A DNA stretch of 64,000 nt from Chromatiales bacterium. Its GTDB lineage: Bacteria > Pseudomonadota > Gammaproteobacteria > JAGRCI01. Positions 10,506 through 20,473 of this stretch are shown piece after piece. The DNA lies in NCBI GenBank assembly GCA_020445565.1, contig JAGRGI010000096.1, positions 1-64,000 of the forward strand, in the 5' to 3' direction. The translations under genes were made by a program, and so were the position numbers. How positions within the stretch are numbered: position 1 is the first letter of the stretch; every line of letters starts with the position of its first letter. A model generated the notes under the pieces. That model was given only the letters and a program-made list of their open reading frames with translations, had not been told where the DNA came from and did not search any database.

Positions 10506-11405
10506 CTACATGGAGGTCGAATCGCCGGCCGGCGATTCGACCCCGAAGGCGAAATCCCGCCAGTGTTTCAGGACCAGATCATAATGCCCATTGTCGGACA
10601 ATTGCTTGCGTAGCAATGCCTGAAATTCATTGGCGTGATTTGCGAGGTCCGACTGCAAGGCCCCCGCCACCGGGTAATACGACCAGTGCCAGCGTTCTTC
10701 CGTGTAGCCCAGTTCCTGCCCCGCTGATTTTCCCGCGTAGGTCTGAAAGAAACCGTAACGCCAGGCGTTGGTGCGCATCCAGCGATAAACACCCGCCAGT
10801 CGCCCGCCTGCCCGCCAGGGTGGATTGGAGAGGGTGGGATCAAACAAATCGAAATCCGTTCCCCAGTGGTGGCGGCTCAGGCCCGGCGGTGCGCTGGTTT
10901 GCAGGATTTCACGTTCCCGCTGCTCGCCGCTGAGGCGTTTCCAGCAGGCGCGATGCGTGGCCCGCAAAGGGTCCCAGGCCATTCGCCCGTCCCCCTGCAA
11001 ATCAGAACAATCCTTACGGGTTGCCGTAGTGATACGGCCGAAGGCCCGCCCGCGAAACGCGTATTTGCGTTCCCAGATCGCCCGCTGTTGGGCATGATCC
11101 CGATAGGAGGAAATGGTGCGCAGCGGCGACTTAACTGACATGGCCTTCGCTAGTGCACGGACAAGGCAGTCCTTTTGGCGGGTCGCCTCCTTTCGTGCTT
11201 TTTCATCCGGCGCGTGCAGCCCGGCAATCCAGCGCAAGCGTTGCTCCAGGGGGAGCGCCTCAAGGGTTTGACTCCAGGACTGGCGGGCGTCTTCCAGCTG
11301 TGCCTGGTCGGCAAACACCTGACAGTCTGCTTGCGCGTGAACCGGCCTGAGCAGCAACAGCAGCCACACCAGGGGAACTCGCAAAACCTGGGATGGGTCA
11401 ATCAT
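10506..11405 (-). CDS. M15-family D-alanyl-D-alanine carboxypeptidase-like periplasmic protein
   Basis: Resembles VanY/DacB-type zinc peptidases that trim D-Ala from peptidoglycan. The signal peptide is about residues 1-25 (PLVWLLLLLRPVHAQA). The zinc motif SRHHWGTDFD (177-186) supplies H179 and D186, and EERWHW supplies H240. An upstream ISSYRDHAQQRAIWERKY block resembles the M15B substrate-side motif. The 299-residue form uses the ATG at 11405; a longer in-frame start at 11549 would run into the divergent protease gene. The two divergent genes are 41 bp apart. Confidence 0.82.
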   Translation of the reverse strand: MIDPSQVLRVPLVWLLLLLRPVHAQADCQVFADQAQLEDARQSWSQTLEALPLEQRLRWIAGLHAPDEKARKEATRQKDCLVRALAKAMSVKSPLRTISSYRDHAQQRAIWERKYAFRGRAFGRITTATRKDCSDLQGDGRMAWDPLRATHRACWKRLSGEQREREILQTSAPPGLSRHHWGTDFDLFDPTLSNPPWRAGGRLAGVYRWMRTNAWRYGFFQTYAGKSAGQELGYTEERWHWSYYPVAGALQSDLANHANEFQALLRKQLSDNGHYDLVLKHWRDFAFGVESPAGDSTSM

Positions 11406-11446
11406 TCGGATCACCGTTGACGACAATCGGGGGATTTCGCAGGTCG

Positions 11447-12799
11447 ATGAAGCGCACTGTACTGTTTTTAGCCCTGATCCTGAACCCGCTCTACGCCCTT
11501 GCGGCACTGCCCGCCTCGGTGGACGGCCAAGTTTTGCCCAGTCTGGCACCCATGCTCGAACGGGTCATGCCGGCCGTGGTCAACATTTCCTCACGGGCAG
11601 CGGGCAAGGCGTCTGCGGATGACGGTATGGATTCCCGTCTGCGGCGTTTTTTTGATCTGCCGGCGCCGAAGGGTGATCAGCCTCGGGTCCGCAATCTCGG
11701 TTCCGGTGTCATCGTGGACGCCAGGAATGGCTACATCGTTACCAATCATCACGTCATCGAAGACGCCGACGAGATCACCGTGACCCTGAAGGACCAGCGC
11801 AAACTGCGCGCAAAGCTGGTGGGTGCTGATCCGGATACCGACGTGGCCGTGATCAGGGTCGAGGCGCAGGGCTTGAGCGAAGTGCCCATGGCCGACAGCG
11901 ATCGACATCGGGTAGGAGATTTCGTGGTCGCTATCGGCAATCCCTTCGGCCTGGGGCAGACCGCCACGTCGGGGATCATCAGTGCTACGGGGAGATCGGG
12001 CCTGGGAATCGAGGGTTATGAGGATTTCATTCAGACCGATGCCTCCATCAACCCCGGGAACTCCGGCGGTGCGCTGGTGAATCTGAACGGCGAGTTGATC
12101 GGCATCAATACCGCCATTCTGGCACCCGGAGGTGGCAATATCGGTATCGGTTTCGCCATACCCATCAATATGGTGCGTTCCATCCAGACGCAATTGGTGG
12201 AGTACGGCGAGATGCGCCGAGGACGCCTGGGTGTGCAGATCCAGGATCTCAGCCCGCAACTGGCCGAGGCTTTCGGTCTGGACTACGGCAAGGGCGCGGT
12301 GATCACCAAGGTGTTCCCCGGTACTCCGGCACAGGCGGCGGGATTGGAACCGGGCCAGATCATCGTCGCGGTCAACGGGCGGGACGTGGATAACGCCGCC
12401 GATCTGCGCAATCTCATCGGTCTGATCCGTGCCGGCGGCAGTGTAGAACTCGATTTGATCCATCAGACCAAGCACAAACACCTGCGGCTGGTGGTGGAAG
12501 AGCCTCGCGTCAGCGCCGTGGACGGCGGCCAATTCCACCCCCGGTTCGAGGGTGCCGAACTGGCTGCCATTGAGCCGGGCCATCCGCGTTATGGTGAGAC
12601 GCAGGGTATAGAGGTGATCTCTGTGCAAACTCCCAGCCGCGCCGCCAACGCAGGGTTGCGCCCCGGCGATGTCATTGAGGGCATCAACCGCACGGAGGTA
12701 CACGACCTATCCGATTTGGCAAGGGCGACCCGAAATCAACGCCAGTTGCTCATCCAACTGCGTCGGTCCGATGAAGTATTGGGCCTCCTTCTCCAATAG
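11447..12799 (+). CDS. DegQ/MucD-like periplasmic serine endoprotease with two PDZ domains
   Basis: Trypsin-like protease of the HtrA group, handling misfolded envelope proteins. The signal peptide is at 1-20. The catalytic triad is H102 (VTNHHVIED), D132 (PDTDVAVI) and S206 (NPGNSGGAL). Two PDZ domains follow at about 255-345 and 365-450. The length of 450 residues is close to DegQ (455). The start at 11447 gives a clean signal peptide; an upstream in-frame ATG at 11393 overlaps the divergent M15 gene start. Confidence 0.93.
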   Translation: MKRTVLFLALILNPLYALAALPASVDGQVLPSLAPMLERVMPAVVNISSRAAGKASADDGMDSRLRRFFDLPAPKGDQPRVRNLGSGVIVDARNGYIVTNHHVIEDADEITVTLKDQRKLRAKLVGADPDTDVAVIRVEAQGLSEVPMADSDRHRVGDFVVAIGNPFGLGQTATSGIISATGRSGLGIEGYEDFIQTDASINPGNSGGALVNLNGELIGINTAILAPGGGNIGIGFAIPINMVRSIQTQLVEYGEMRRGRLGVQIQDLSPQLAEAFGLDYGKGAVITKVFPGTPAQAAGLEPGQIIVAVNGRDVDNAADLRNLIGLIRAGGSVELDLIHQTKHKHLRLVVEEPRVSAVDGGQFHPRFEGAELAAIEPGHPRYGETQGIEVISVQTPSRAANAGLRPGDVIEGINRTEVHDLSDLARATRNQRQLLIQLRRSDEVLGLLLQ

Positions 12800-13519
12800 C
12801 CTATTCAACCCGTTACCGACCAGGGGCTTTGAATCCGCAGCAGCCCGAACCCCAGCCCGGTAGACGACAACCCTCCCGGCAAAGACACGCAGGTGGGGAA
12901 GGTATCGGGTACGGCCAAACCGTCAAAGGCCAGCCCCCCCGTCGGCGCGGTGACACCCGCTTTTGCAGGGATTGTGCGGGGTGTGTTCTGCCCTGAAGCC
13001 ACCAGACGCAGGTGGGGACGGGAAACCACGTAAACGCGATGGGTGCGTCGTTGTACGGCGGAGAGTTGTGTGCTCATCGGTATGCTCCCGAGTTCAATCG
13101 TCTGCCGGTAGCGCCCTTGTGCCTACAAGGAGCAATCGGCGAACGAAACCTTGCACTCACCCGGATCAATGCAGCTTGCGCGCCAATAGCCACCAGATTG
13201 GCCGATGAGGGTGTTTTCCCGGCAAGAACAGGGCTGACGCGACGCATGGAGTGGCCGGTATGTGTTGCCGTTACGGAAATCTGTCTCTGAGATTCCTTCA
13301 ACCGGCAGGGGTGTCAGCATGGCACTGCCACGTTTGGCAAAGATGCCGTCAGACAGACTCCGGTGATAGATTGCTCGGGGAGATGCGGTTCAGGGGGAGG
13401 AATCGCAGAGGCCGAACACCGGCTTTGATAAGCCGTCAGTGCTTTCGACTCGGAAGGTTGGTCAATTTCGGTGTTGATTTTGAGGGAAAAAGCGGCGTCC
13501 CTGCCATGCGAGGAGAGAG
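12800..13519. other. 720-bp intergenic region without a convincing gene
   Basis: Several short reading frames exist on both strands but none has a recognisable domain or a good ribosome site. One reverse-strand frame (12805-13077, 90 codons) ends in a hydrophobic, glycine-rich stretch that only vaguely recalls a sorting tail. A 13-base direct repeat, ACGCAGGTGGGGA, occurs at 12887-12899 and 13006-13018. The region may be a decayed gene. Confidence 0.5.
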
Positions 13520-14419
13520 TCAAACCGGTTTTTTGCGCAGGCGGCCAATCAATCCCAGTCCCAGCGCAAGCAGACCAATGCCGGCGGGTTCGGGCAGTTC
13601 ATTGTTGAACGGACGGCTGCGTGCAGCCGCTACCACATGCAATTCATCGTTGCCGCAAGAGGGCCGCCAATCTACGCTTAGGCCCGCCAACTGCTCGTTG
13701 CCCACCAAGCCCAATCGGCTGATATCCAAGGCCAGCTCGATGATGGCGTGCTGATTGGTGAAGGCATCGCGGGTAAAGATGTAGTCCACCAACCCCAGGT
13801 TGGTGCCGGTGCCTGGCAGGATCTGCACCGGCTCGACACCGGCGGCATCGTCGATGGGGTCCAGTCGCCAGTCGGGATTCAGCCAAAGCGAACCGGCCAA
13901 TTGGCTGGTCAACGTGGTGTGGCCCGTAGTGACGCCGTGCGGATTCAGTTCATACAGGGAACCGTAGGCACCCTCTTCGATGGCGTCGGAGAAACCGGAA
14001 GAGGAACCGATGCCGCCGCCGACTTCGATGCCGAAAACAGTGCCGTTGCCCAACTCGATGCGAATGTCGCCAGGGCCGAAGAAGGCCTTGCCGTTATCCG
14101 GGCGCTGTCCGGTGGAAATGCCGATGTACAAGGTGCTGCCTTGCAGGGCGACACCAAGAAACTCCGCGTCGTAGTTCTGGCCGCCCTCGTTGGGGCCGAC
14201 GGTGTAGTTGTTGGATCGGTCGTTGCTGTCCTCTTCCATGCTGCCCAGCAATGTCCAGTCGCCGCCGCTGTTCAAGTTGTAGCTGCTGCCGTTGTTGTCG
14301 GCGGTAAGGATGCCCCAATCGCCCAGGTTTCCATCGACGATCAGTGGAGCCGCCAGGCTGGGGGTGGCGAATGAGGTAAGAGCGATAGCGCTAACGATGG
14401 CTGTGGTTATTTGCTTCAT
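13520..14419 (-). CDS. PEP-CTERM sorting domain-containing extracellular protein
   Basis: Predicted exosortase substrate. The 299-residue protein has a signal peptide (MKQITTAIVSAIALTSFATPSLA), then an immunoglobulin-like or CBM9/DOMON-type region opening APLIVDGNLGDWG, and a C-terminal tripartite PEP-CTERM tail: the PEP motif (ELPEPAGIG), a hydrophobic helix (LLALGLGLIG) and a basic end (RLRKKPV). Such proteins are cut and anchored by exosortase, whose gene is not in this window, and are associated with extracellular polysaccharide or floc formation. The gene is preceded by a sigma-54-type promoter. Confidence 0.9.
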   Translation of the reverse strand: MKQITTAIVSAIALTSFATPSLAAPLIVDGNLGDWGILTADNNGSSYNLNSGGDWTLLGSMEEDSNDRSNNYTVGPNEGGQNYDAEFLGVALQGSTLYIGISTGQRPDNGKAFFGPGDIRIELGNGTVFGIEVGGGIGSSSGFSDAIEEGAYGSLYELNPHGVTTGHTTLTSQLAGSLWLNPDWRLDPIDDAAGVEPVQILPGTGTNLGLVDYIFTRDAFTNQHAIIELALDISRLGLVGNEQLAGLSVDWRPSCGNDELHVVAAARSRPFNNELPEPAGIGLLALGLGLIGRLRKKPV

Positions 14420-14461
14420 GGACTTGCTTGCCCGGAAAAGTGTGAAACTGTTCCGGTTTAT

Positions 14462-14477
14462 GCAGGTATTGAGCCAA
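14462..14477 (-). promoter_or_regulatory. Sigma-54 (RpoN) -24/-12 promoter of the PEP-CTERM gene
   Basis: The reverse strand reads TTGGCTCA-ATAC-CTGC, against the consensus TTGGCACG-N4-TTGC. The invariant GG and GC dinucleotides are present at the correct spacing. The ATG is 42 bases downstream of the -12 GC. PEP-CTERM genes are known to be controlled by RpoN with the PrsK/PrsR regulators in several bacteria, which fits. Confidence 0.75.
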
Positions 14478-14487
14478 TTCTGAATTA

Positions 14488-14501
14488 ATGTTTTTAAACA
14501 T
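14488..14501. repeat. Short AT-rich inverted repeat upstream of the sigma-54 promoter
   Basis: ATGTTT-TT-AAACAT lies 10 bp upstream of the -24 element in an AT-rich stretch. It could be a bending or IHF-type region between promoter and activator sites. Function is inferred from position only. Confidence 0.35.
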
Positions 14502-14559
14502 ATAGTTATTATGATTTTGTGGGTTTCGTAACCGCCCTCCTGGCATTCGGGGCACAACG

Positions 14560-14589
14560 GCTGTCAGTGTTTCCTGTCGGAGCTGTCAG
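14560..14589. promoter_or_regulatory. Repeated CTGTCAG-type sites, candidate enhancer-binding sites
   Basis: GCTGTCAG occurs at 14560-14567 and 14582-14589, exactly 22 bp apart, with a related CCTGTCGG at 14573-14580 between them. They lie about 85-110 bp upstream of the -24 element, the usual distance for bacterial enhancer-binding proteins such as PrsR. The assignment is positional inference. Confidence 0.45.
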
Positions 14590-14677
14590 GCTCTCAGCAA
14601 ACAAAGTGCTACAAATTTTGATGAGTGCAGGGAGATCGTACCCATCATTAGGGAAGGTAAGACATCAGGGAGTCAGT

Positions 14678-17473
14678 TCAGGCCGCGGAAGATCTATCGT
14701 CTGTCAGTACTTCGAGAGCCTCAAGCGCCCGTGGCAATTCGTATTCGGCTTCTTGCAGCCGGGCGGCCAAGTCTCCTATCGGTGCAGAGCGCTCCACCAG
14801 TTCTTCGATCTGGCGGCAGACATCCGACACTAATCGGGCGCCGACGCTGGCGCTGGAAGATTTAAGTGAGTGCGCGTCCAATTGCAATTGCTGGGTGTCG
14901 CCTCGATCAAACGCTTGCCGCATGTTGTTCAGCACGATCCGTGCTTCGCGGCGGTAGAAGGCGGAAAGCCGCCTAAATAAGCCATTTCCGCCGGCGGCGA
15001 TCAGCTGATCGACGGCGACACGTTCGATGGGCGGTCTGATGATACCTATTGAATCGCCTTTGTCGTTTTTGCAGTGATCGGTCGTCTTTCCCGGCAGCCA
15101 GCGTGCGAGCAAACCTTGCAGTTTCCTTTCCGAGTAGGGCTTGCCCAGATAGCCGTCCATGCCGGCCTTTTCGCATTGTTCTGCGATATCCTTGCGTACA
15201 TCTGCGGTCAATGCGACAACCGGGGTATGGCGCTCGGGACTTGCTGTGCGCTCGTGTCGACGGATTTGCCGAGTGGCTTCGAAACCATCCATTTGCGGCA
15301 TGTGGCAGTCCATCAGAATGAGATCGTAGACTCCAGCCTTGATAGCCTCTACCGCCTCGGTGCCATTGGTTGCCAGATCTACCTGGCATCCGAGCAACTC
15401 CAGCATTGTCAGGGCAAGCTGTTGATTGACCAGGTTGTCTTCAGCCAACAACAGGCGGGCGTTGAACTGCCGACGAGGCACGGTCGCTGTTGGCTGGTGT
15501 CCAGCGGAATTGCCATGAATCGGGTCCAATCCCAGGGCTTGCCTAAGGGTACGTAACAGTTCGGACTGTCGCACTGGCTTGTGCAGGGAAAACGGCAACC
15601 ATGCGGCGGGAAAGTCATGGACTGTGATGGGGCAACCGGTACTGACGAGCTGGATCACCGACAGGGGCGGTATGGCCGAATCGTGCTGGATCTCTTGTAG
15701 CAAAGCAGCATCCCCCGCCAGCCCGCAATCCATCAGCATTGCATGATAGCCCGGTTGTTCGCGGGCCGCTTCGCGCAGTTCCTCTGCGGCTTGACGGGCA
15801 CTGGCGGCCACGGTAACCAAGACACCCCAGGCATCGAGCTGTTTGTGTAGAACGTCCCGGTTGCCGGCATGGTCGACAACAAGCAGCGCGCGATGACCCG
15901 CCAATGCTCCGGTCGGCAACGACGACGCCTGGGTATCGACCGCGGGTAGTGCCAGCCCGAAACGAATGTGAGTACCGACGCCCACCTTGCTGGTAATCCC
16001 GATCGTGCCGCCCATGAGTTCGATCAGTTGGCTGGTAATCGCCAGTCCCAGGCCAGTGCCGCCGTAGCGGCGCGCGGTGGATGCGTCAGCCTGGGTGAAC
16101 GGTTCGAAGATTTTTCTAAGCTTATCCTCCTCGATGCCGGTACCGGTGTCCAAAACGCTGAACTCAAAATGCTCCGGCACATCCATTTTCTGGTGCTGCA
16201 GCACGCTCAGGCGCACCTCGCCCGAGTCTGTGAATTTGACCGCATTGCTCAACAAATTTACCAGAACTTGACGTAGCCGTACGCCGTCGCCGCGTACCAT
16301 CCAGGCCATGTCATGAGGCAGCTCGGCTACCAATTCTATGCCCTTGCCGTAGGCCATATCGGCCAGCAATTCCAGGGATTCTTCCAGCAAGGTTCGCAGT
16401 TCGAAGGGCTCATCGACAATCTGTAGTTTACCCGCTTCGATCTTGGAAAAGTCGAGAACGTCGTCGATGATACTGAGCAGGGATTCTCCAGAGCGATATG
16501 CCGATTCGGCCAGTCGCTGTTGGCTTTCAGCCAGTCCGCTACCGAGGAGCAGTTCGGTCATGCCCAGAACACCGTTCATTGGTGTTCTGATCTCGTGGCT
16601 GATGGTGGCCAGAAACTCGCTTTTTGCGCGGTTTGCTTCTTCTGCCCGTTCTTTGGCCAAGGTCATCTCGATGACCGTCGACTCCAACTTGGTATTGATC
16701 CGGGCTAGTTCGCCTGTGCGTGCGGATACCTCTTTTTCCAATTTTTCACCATAACGCTCCAGTTCCGCGTCGCGTTCCTGAATCTGTTGCAGCATGCTGT
16801 TGAACCCGTCGAGTAACTGCCCGAATTCGTCGCCACGTTTGTCATTCACCCGTATCGTGTAATCCCTTCCTTCGGTTACCCGGCGCATCGCCGTAGTGAG
16901 GTCCAAAACGGGTTGGGAAATGATCTGTCGCAGCCAGCTCGCAAGGACAAAGGCTATCAGGAACGATCCTGCGCTCACCCAGAGTACGGTAATCGCGGAC
17001 CGCCTGTAGGCCTCATGCAGTTCGCGCAGATCGTCAACCAGCAAGATGTATCCAAGCGTCTCGCTGTCCAGCTCTATCGGCTCGGTGACGTACAGATGGT
17101 TGTCGACGAACTGTGCTTTTGTTTCCGGTTTGGCACGGTTTTCCGGAACTTTGATCGTTGGTGCGAGCGGAGGATACGACGCAAATGAACTGCCGTTTAT
17201 CCGATAGACATGAGCCGAGACGATCTGCGGCTGCTCGGTGAGCACGGCGAGGTTTTTTAGCACGAACTCCGGGTCGTCGAAGGCCAGGGGAGCGGCCGCG
17301 GCGTGGGCCAGAATGCGCGCTACGGATGACAGCTCTTCGGTAAGGTTCCTGCGAATCGCCTGGCGATCATTGAACACATAGGCCGTGGTGGCAAGGCTAA
17401 GAACCGTTGCAGCTACCGACAACATCAAAATGAGCAGCTTGTGGCGTACTGAAAGGTCTTTGAGCAGGTTCAT
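14678..17473 (-). CDS. Hybrid sensor histidine kinase with two receivers and HPt domain
   Basis: A 931-residue tripartite (BarA/ArcB-like) phosphorelay kinase. Membrane helices at about 13-33 and 160-180 flank a periplasmic sensor of about 125 residues that resembles CHASE8. HAMP (182-235), a coiled coil, HisKA with H293 ([10 protein letters not shown]), an HATPase with DTGTGI and GGTGLGLAI, receiver 1 with D582 (weakly conserved), receiver 2 with D722 ([11 protein letters not shown]), and HPt with H868 ([13 protein letters not shown]) follow. The ATG at 17473 overlaps the yfiR-like stop (ATGA), so the kinase is translationally coupled to it; an upstream in-frame extension is a shadow of that gene. 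Confidence 0.93.
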   Translation of the reverse strand: MNLLKDLSVRHKLLILMLSVAATVLSLATTAYVFNDRQAIRRNLTEELSSVARILAHAAAAPLAFDDPEFVLKNLAVLTEQPQIVSAHVYRINGSSFASYPPLAPTIKVPENRAKPETKAQFVDNHLYVTEPIELDSETLGYILLVDDLRELHEAYRRSAITVLWVSAGSFLIAFVLASWLRQIISQPVLDLTTAMRRVTEGRDYTIRVNDKRGDEFGQLLDGFNSMLQQIQERDAELERYGEKLEKEVSARTGELARINTKLESTVIEMTLAKERAEEANRAKSEFLATISHEIRTPMNGVLGMTELLLGSGLAESQQRLAESAYRSGESLLSIIDDVLDFSKIEAGKLQIVDEPFELRTLLEESLELLADMAYGKGIELVAELPHDMAWMVRGDGVRLRQVLVNLLSNAVKFTDSGEVRLSVLQHQKMDVPEHFEFSVLDTGTGIEEDKLRKIFEPFTQADASTARRYGGTGLGLAITSQLIELMGGTIGITSKVGVGTHIRFGLALPAVDTQASSLPTGALAGHRALLVVDHAGNRDVLHKQLDAWGVLVTVAASARQAAEELREAAREQPGYHAMLMDCGLAGDAALLQEIQHDSAIPPLSVIQLVSTGCPITVHDFPAAWLPFSLHKPVRQSELLRTLRQALGLDPIHGNSAGHQPTATVPRRQFNARLLLAEDNLVNQQLALTMLELLGCQVDLATNGTEAVEAIKAGVYDLILMDCHMPQMDGFEATRQIRRHERTASPERHTPVVALTADVRKDIAEQCEKAGMDGYLGKPYSERKLQGLLARWLPGKTTDHCKNDKGDSIGIIRPPIERVAVDQLIAAGGNGLFRRLSAFYRREARIVLNNMRQAFDRGDTQQLQLDAHSLKSSSASVGARLVSDVCRQIEELVERSAPIGDLAARLQEAEYELPRALEALEVLTDDRSSAA

Positions 17474-18024
17474 GGCGACCGCTCCTCTATGATGTCGATG
17501 GCGAGCTTGAGTAACTGGGAACTGAGATGTAATCCGGCGCGTGTGGCAGCTCCGGTATTGACGATGAATTTCAGCCGATTGCTGTGAAAGGTCAGGCCGA
17601 CGATGCCTCCGGCCTCGGCGAAATCCTCGATTTCGCTGACCGTCAGGATTGGGATTTCGCGAGTCAGGTCGAGTAACGGCTGAACGTACAATTGTTCCGA
17701 AGTCGAGACGAAAACAATATGGCATTGTTCCAGGTTTCCACCGCGCCGAATTCGGTTAGTACGAATGCGGTGACCGTGGGCGTTTTTGCCGTTCAGAGCG
17801 TCGGCGGCGGAGCCCAGAGTGTCATTGCCGTACAGGCACAGGTCCAGGTCGCTGTTGGCATTAGGGAATGCTTCGGCTGGCCACTGTACGAACTTGCCGA
17901 AGTTATAGAGATAGGCTGCCACTACTCTACTCTTGTCCACTGGCTGCGGGGCCAGGTCCGCGCTCGAAGTGGCCGCAAGCAGCATCAGAGTTATGAGAAG
18001 CGGCTGCTTCCTGCGGATGCTCAT
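17470..18024 (-). CDS. YfiR-family periplasmic regulator
   Basis: YfiR (DUF4154) proteins are periplasmic; in Pseudomonas YfiR restrains the diguanylate cyclase YfiN. The 184-residue protein has a signal peptide (about 1-22), the [16 protein letters not shown] segment typical of the family, and the C-terminal signature [25 protein letters not shown]. Instead of a cyclase, the coupled downstream gene is a hybrid histidine kinase, so YfiR probably modulates that kinase's periplasmic sensor. Confidence 0.9.
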   Translation of the reverse strand: MSIRRKQPLLITLMLLAATSSADLAPQPVDKSRVVAAYLYNFGKFVQWPAEAFPNANSDLDLCLYGNDTLGSAADALNGKNAHGHRIRTNRIRRGGNLEQCHIVFVSTSEQLYVQPLLDLTREIPILTVSEIEDFAEAGGIVGLTFHSNRLKFIVNTGAATRAGLHLSSQLLKLAIDIIEERSP

Positions 18025-18049
18025 TGAACGGGTAGGGCCAAGTGACCTC

Positions 18050-20098
18050 TTAGAATTCGAAGCTCAACGAGCCGTAGAGGGTGCGTTCCACCAAGGAGTC
18101 TTCCACCGTTAACAACTCCTGACCGCCTTCTGGCCGTGATTTGTCGAGCAGATTTTGACCGACCAAGGCGAGTTCGATCCCTTTGTGCGGCCGCCACGCA
18201 AGGCGGAGGTCCAGATCCCAGTAGGCGGCCACCGAGGGAAATTCGAGGGCTCCCAAGTACAGTGCCACAGAACGATCCACGTAGCGTAACCACAGATCGA
18301 AATCGATGTTTGGTCGCAGATTCATCATCGAACGTAGTGAGATCTGGTGTCGCGGCAGGTTATCTTCGGTGGACTTGTGGGAAAAATCGACGCTGTTTCG
18401 GTCTGTCTCCAGGTCCGCCTCGGCAAAGCTATATGCCAGCGCCACACGCCAGTCGGCTTGCAGTATCCAGTCGGCGGCTATTTCGAATCCGTGAATATTG
18501 CCCCTGGCCTTGTTGTCGAAGCGTGCGTATTGGATCAGGTACGAAAAATCACGGGAAATTTGCAATTCCTGGCGTTCTATCGTGCGTACGTCTTTGTAAA
18601 CGTTGTAGAATAGTGTGAAGTCCAGGGCCAGCGTCGGCGAGGGCTCGATCCTCATCCCGATCTCATAGGCCGTCAGCACCTCGGAATCGAACGCCTCGTT
18701 GCCCTGAATGTTCAACAGTACTGGAAGTGGCGCATTGAGTGGAGGGTTATTTGGGGCGATGGTAGTGATGTCCACGTCAACATATCGCTCGCCCAGGCTA
18801 GGTGTGCGTACGGCTCGCGATATAGCTCCCCAGACGGACGTTCTCTGTCCGATCAGCCACAGCAAGCGCAGGTTCGGTTGAATCTCCCAACCGGTGGATT
18901 CATTGTGCTCAAATTTCGACCCAAAGGTCAGGCGCAATTGGTCTTCCAGTAGCCCTACCTCATCTTGAATGAAGCTGCTCACCAGTTGTTCGCTGATGCT
19001 GTCGCGGGCAATCTGGGTTGCTCCCGAAACATGCGTTCTCGTTTTGATATTGCGGAAGCCGATACCCCAGATCAGTTCCTGCCATCCACCGAAGCGGCGG
19101 TGGTGCTGAAAGTCTACGTCCACGGTGTCGAGGGTCTGTTCGCCGATGGCGTATTCGTCCCGGTGGAAACGGTCATAACATATCTGCACAGCAAAGTCGG
19201 ACGCAATTGTCAACGGATGTTCCAAGCGGCCGCAGACATGCCATCCGGAACCCTGGGCGATGGTTAGCGAGCGCTCGCTGAAGGTCGGTCCTATGGTTGT
19301 TGGCAGGTTTGCGTACTGGTCAAACTCGGCCTGATAGCTGCTGCCCTGCAGGCTCAACCGATCGCCGCCCGGCAGTTCGGAATCCAGTCGAAATCCGCCA
19401 TGGGTCAGATCCCAGCCATCGGTTTCATCCACGCCGCTTTTTGTGATCAATGCATTGTGTTCGGCGTATTTCAGGTAGGCTCGGCCGAAGGTCCGCGGCG
19501 CCAATTGGCTACCGTAGCGCAGCAGGCCCGACGATCGTTCGTCATCATCCATGGTTAGTGCGACCAATCCGCCCATGGTTTTCTGCGCCTTCCTGGTGAT
19601 GATATTGATCACCCCGTTGACGGCGTTGGCTCCCCAAAGGGTGGCCCCAGGTCCGCGGATGACCTCGATGCGTTCTATGTCCTGCAGAATGACATCCAGC
19701 TGTTCCCAATACACGCCGGAAAAGGCGGGGGTGTAGACAGAGCGTCCGTCCACCAATACCAATAGCTTGTTGGCGAGGCGTCCTGAGAATCCGCGGGCCG
19801 ATACTGCCCAGACACTGGAGCCGAGTTGGGCGACCTGCATACCCGGTACCATCCGAAACACCTCGGGTAGAGAAGTCGCACCGCTGCGGCGAATGTCCTC
19901 GGCGTCGATGACAAAAACCGCGGCAGCCGCCTGCGACAAAGGTTGAGAACGTCGGCTGACGCTGGTGATTTCCAGGTCTGCCAGTTCCTCCAGGCTCAAG
20001 GCGGTAAGGTCATTCGTTTGTTGTGCCTCGCACAGGGTCGGGGGCAGCGAGGTGACAACAAGGAATGTGAAATGGCACGTCGTGAGCCAACGGGTCAT
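18050..20098 (-). CDS. TonB-dependent receptor
   Basis: Outer-membrane gated barrel. The 682-residue protein has a signal peptide (MTRWLTTCHFTFLVVTSLPPTLCEA), a short segment LTALSLEELADLEITSVSRR before the plug, a plug domain with GATSLPEVFRMVPGMQV and RIEVIRGPGATLWGANAVNGVINIITRKA, and a barrel ending in the usual aromatic residue (YGSLSFEF). The start at 20098 is chosen for the signal peptide; the longer in-frame extension to 20380 has none. The gene lies 25 bp before yfiR and heads the receptor/YfiR/kinase operon. No substrate can be inferred; it may act as a signal receptor. Confidence 0.92.
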   Translation of the reverse strand: MTRWLTTCHFTFLVVTSLPPTLCEAQQTNDLTALSLEELADLEITSVSRRSQPLSQAAAAVFVIDAEDIRRSGATSLPEVFRMVPGMQVAQLGSSVWAVSARGFSGRLANKLLVLVDGRSVYTPAFSGVYWEQLDVILQDIERIEVIRGPGATLWGANAVNGVINIITRKAQKTMGGLVALTMDDDERSSGLLRYGSQLAPRTFGRAYLKYAEHNALITKSGVDETDGWDLTHGGFRLDSELPGGDRLSLQGSSYQAEFDQYANLPTTIGPTFSERSLTIAQGSGWHVCGRLEHPLTIASDFAVQICYDRFHRDEYAIGEQTLDTVDVDFQHHRRFGGWQELIWGIGFRNIKTRTHVSGATQIARDSISEQLVSSFIQDEVGLLEDQLRLTFGSKFEHNESTGWEIQPNLRLLWLIGQRTSVWGAISRAVRTPSLGERYVDVDITTIAPNNPPLNAPLPVLLNIQGNEAFDSEVLTAYEIGMRIEPSPTLALDFTLFYNVYKDVRTIERQELQISRDFSYLIQYARFDNKARGNIHGFEIAADWILQADWRVALAYSFAEADLETDRNSVDFSHKSTEDNLPRHQISLRSMMNLRPNIDFDLWLRYVDRSVALYLGALEFPSVAAYWDLDLRLAWRPHKGIELALVGQNLLDKSRPEGGQELLTVEDSLVERTLYGSLSFEF

Positions 20099-20252
20099 GT
20101 CGGTATTTCTCCAGACGCCAGGAAGGGGCAGGACATCGGCATATGTGGGGAATAAACGGAAAAATTTGTAACTATTCAGCGCCTTGTCAAGCGAACTGAC
20201 CAGGGCCGTGGGCTTCTCCAGGAGACGCATGAATACTTCCATGTAAGCTTGA

Positions 20253-20271
20253 CTGCGCCTTCCTGGCGCAG
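20253..20271. other. Perfect 7-bp hairpin in the TonB-receptor upstream region
   Basis: CTGCGCC (20253-20259) pairs with GGCGCAG (20265-20271) around a five-base loop. It lies about 155 bp upstream of the receptor start and may be part of a structured leader. Confidence 0.45.
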
Positions 20272-20338
20272 ACACTCCTTCGGCAAACCCCGACCTTGGG
20301 CTCACCTCGGCGGTCGCTGAAAAGTTGCAAAATTTGAA

Positions 20339-20357
20339 GCATCGGGCATCCCGATGC
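20339..20357 (-). terminator. Strong 8-bp hairpin, possible reverse-strand terminator
   Basis: GCATCGGG and CCCGATGC form a perfect stem with a three-base loop. On the reverse strand it is followed by TTCAAATTTTG, a weak U-rich tail, so it could end transcription coming from the pat gene before the receptor promoter. Confidence 0.45.
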
Positions 20358-20473
20358 GCTATCCGAACCTTTCCGTGCATCTAGAACAGGAATGAAGTCC
20401 GTAAGTGTTGGAGTTTTGCAGGCTCGCCGCTGGGCCAACAACTAGGGATATCCCTTTTTTAACAAAAGTTGTA

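Noticed and set aside
11393-11446. Upstream in-frame start of the DegQ-like gene
   Set aside because: It lacks a signal peptide context and overlaps the start of the divergent M15 peptidase gene.
12805-13077. 90-codon reverse frame ending in a glycine-rich hydrophobic tail, considered as a decayed sorting-signal protein
   Set aside because: No signal peptide, no clear PEP or VPLPA motif and no ribosome-binding site.
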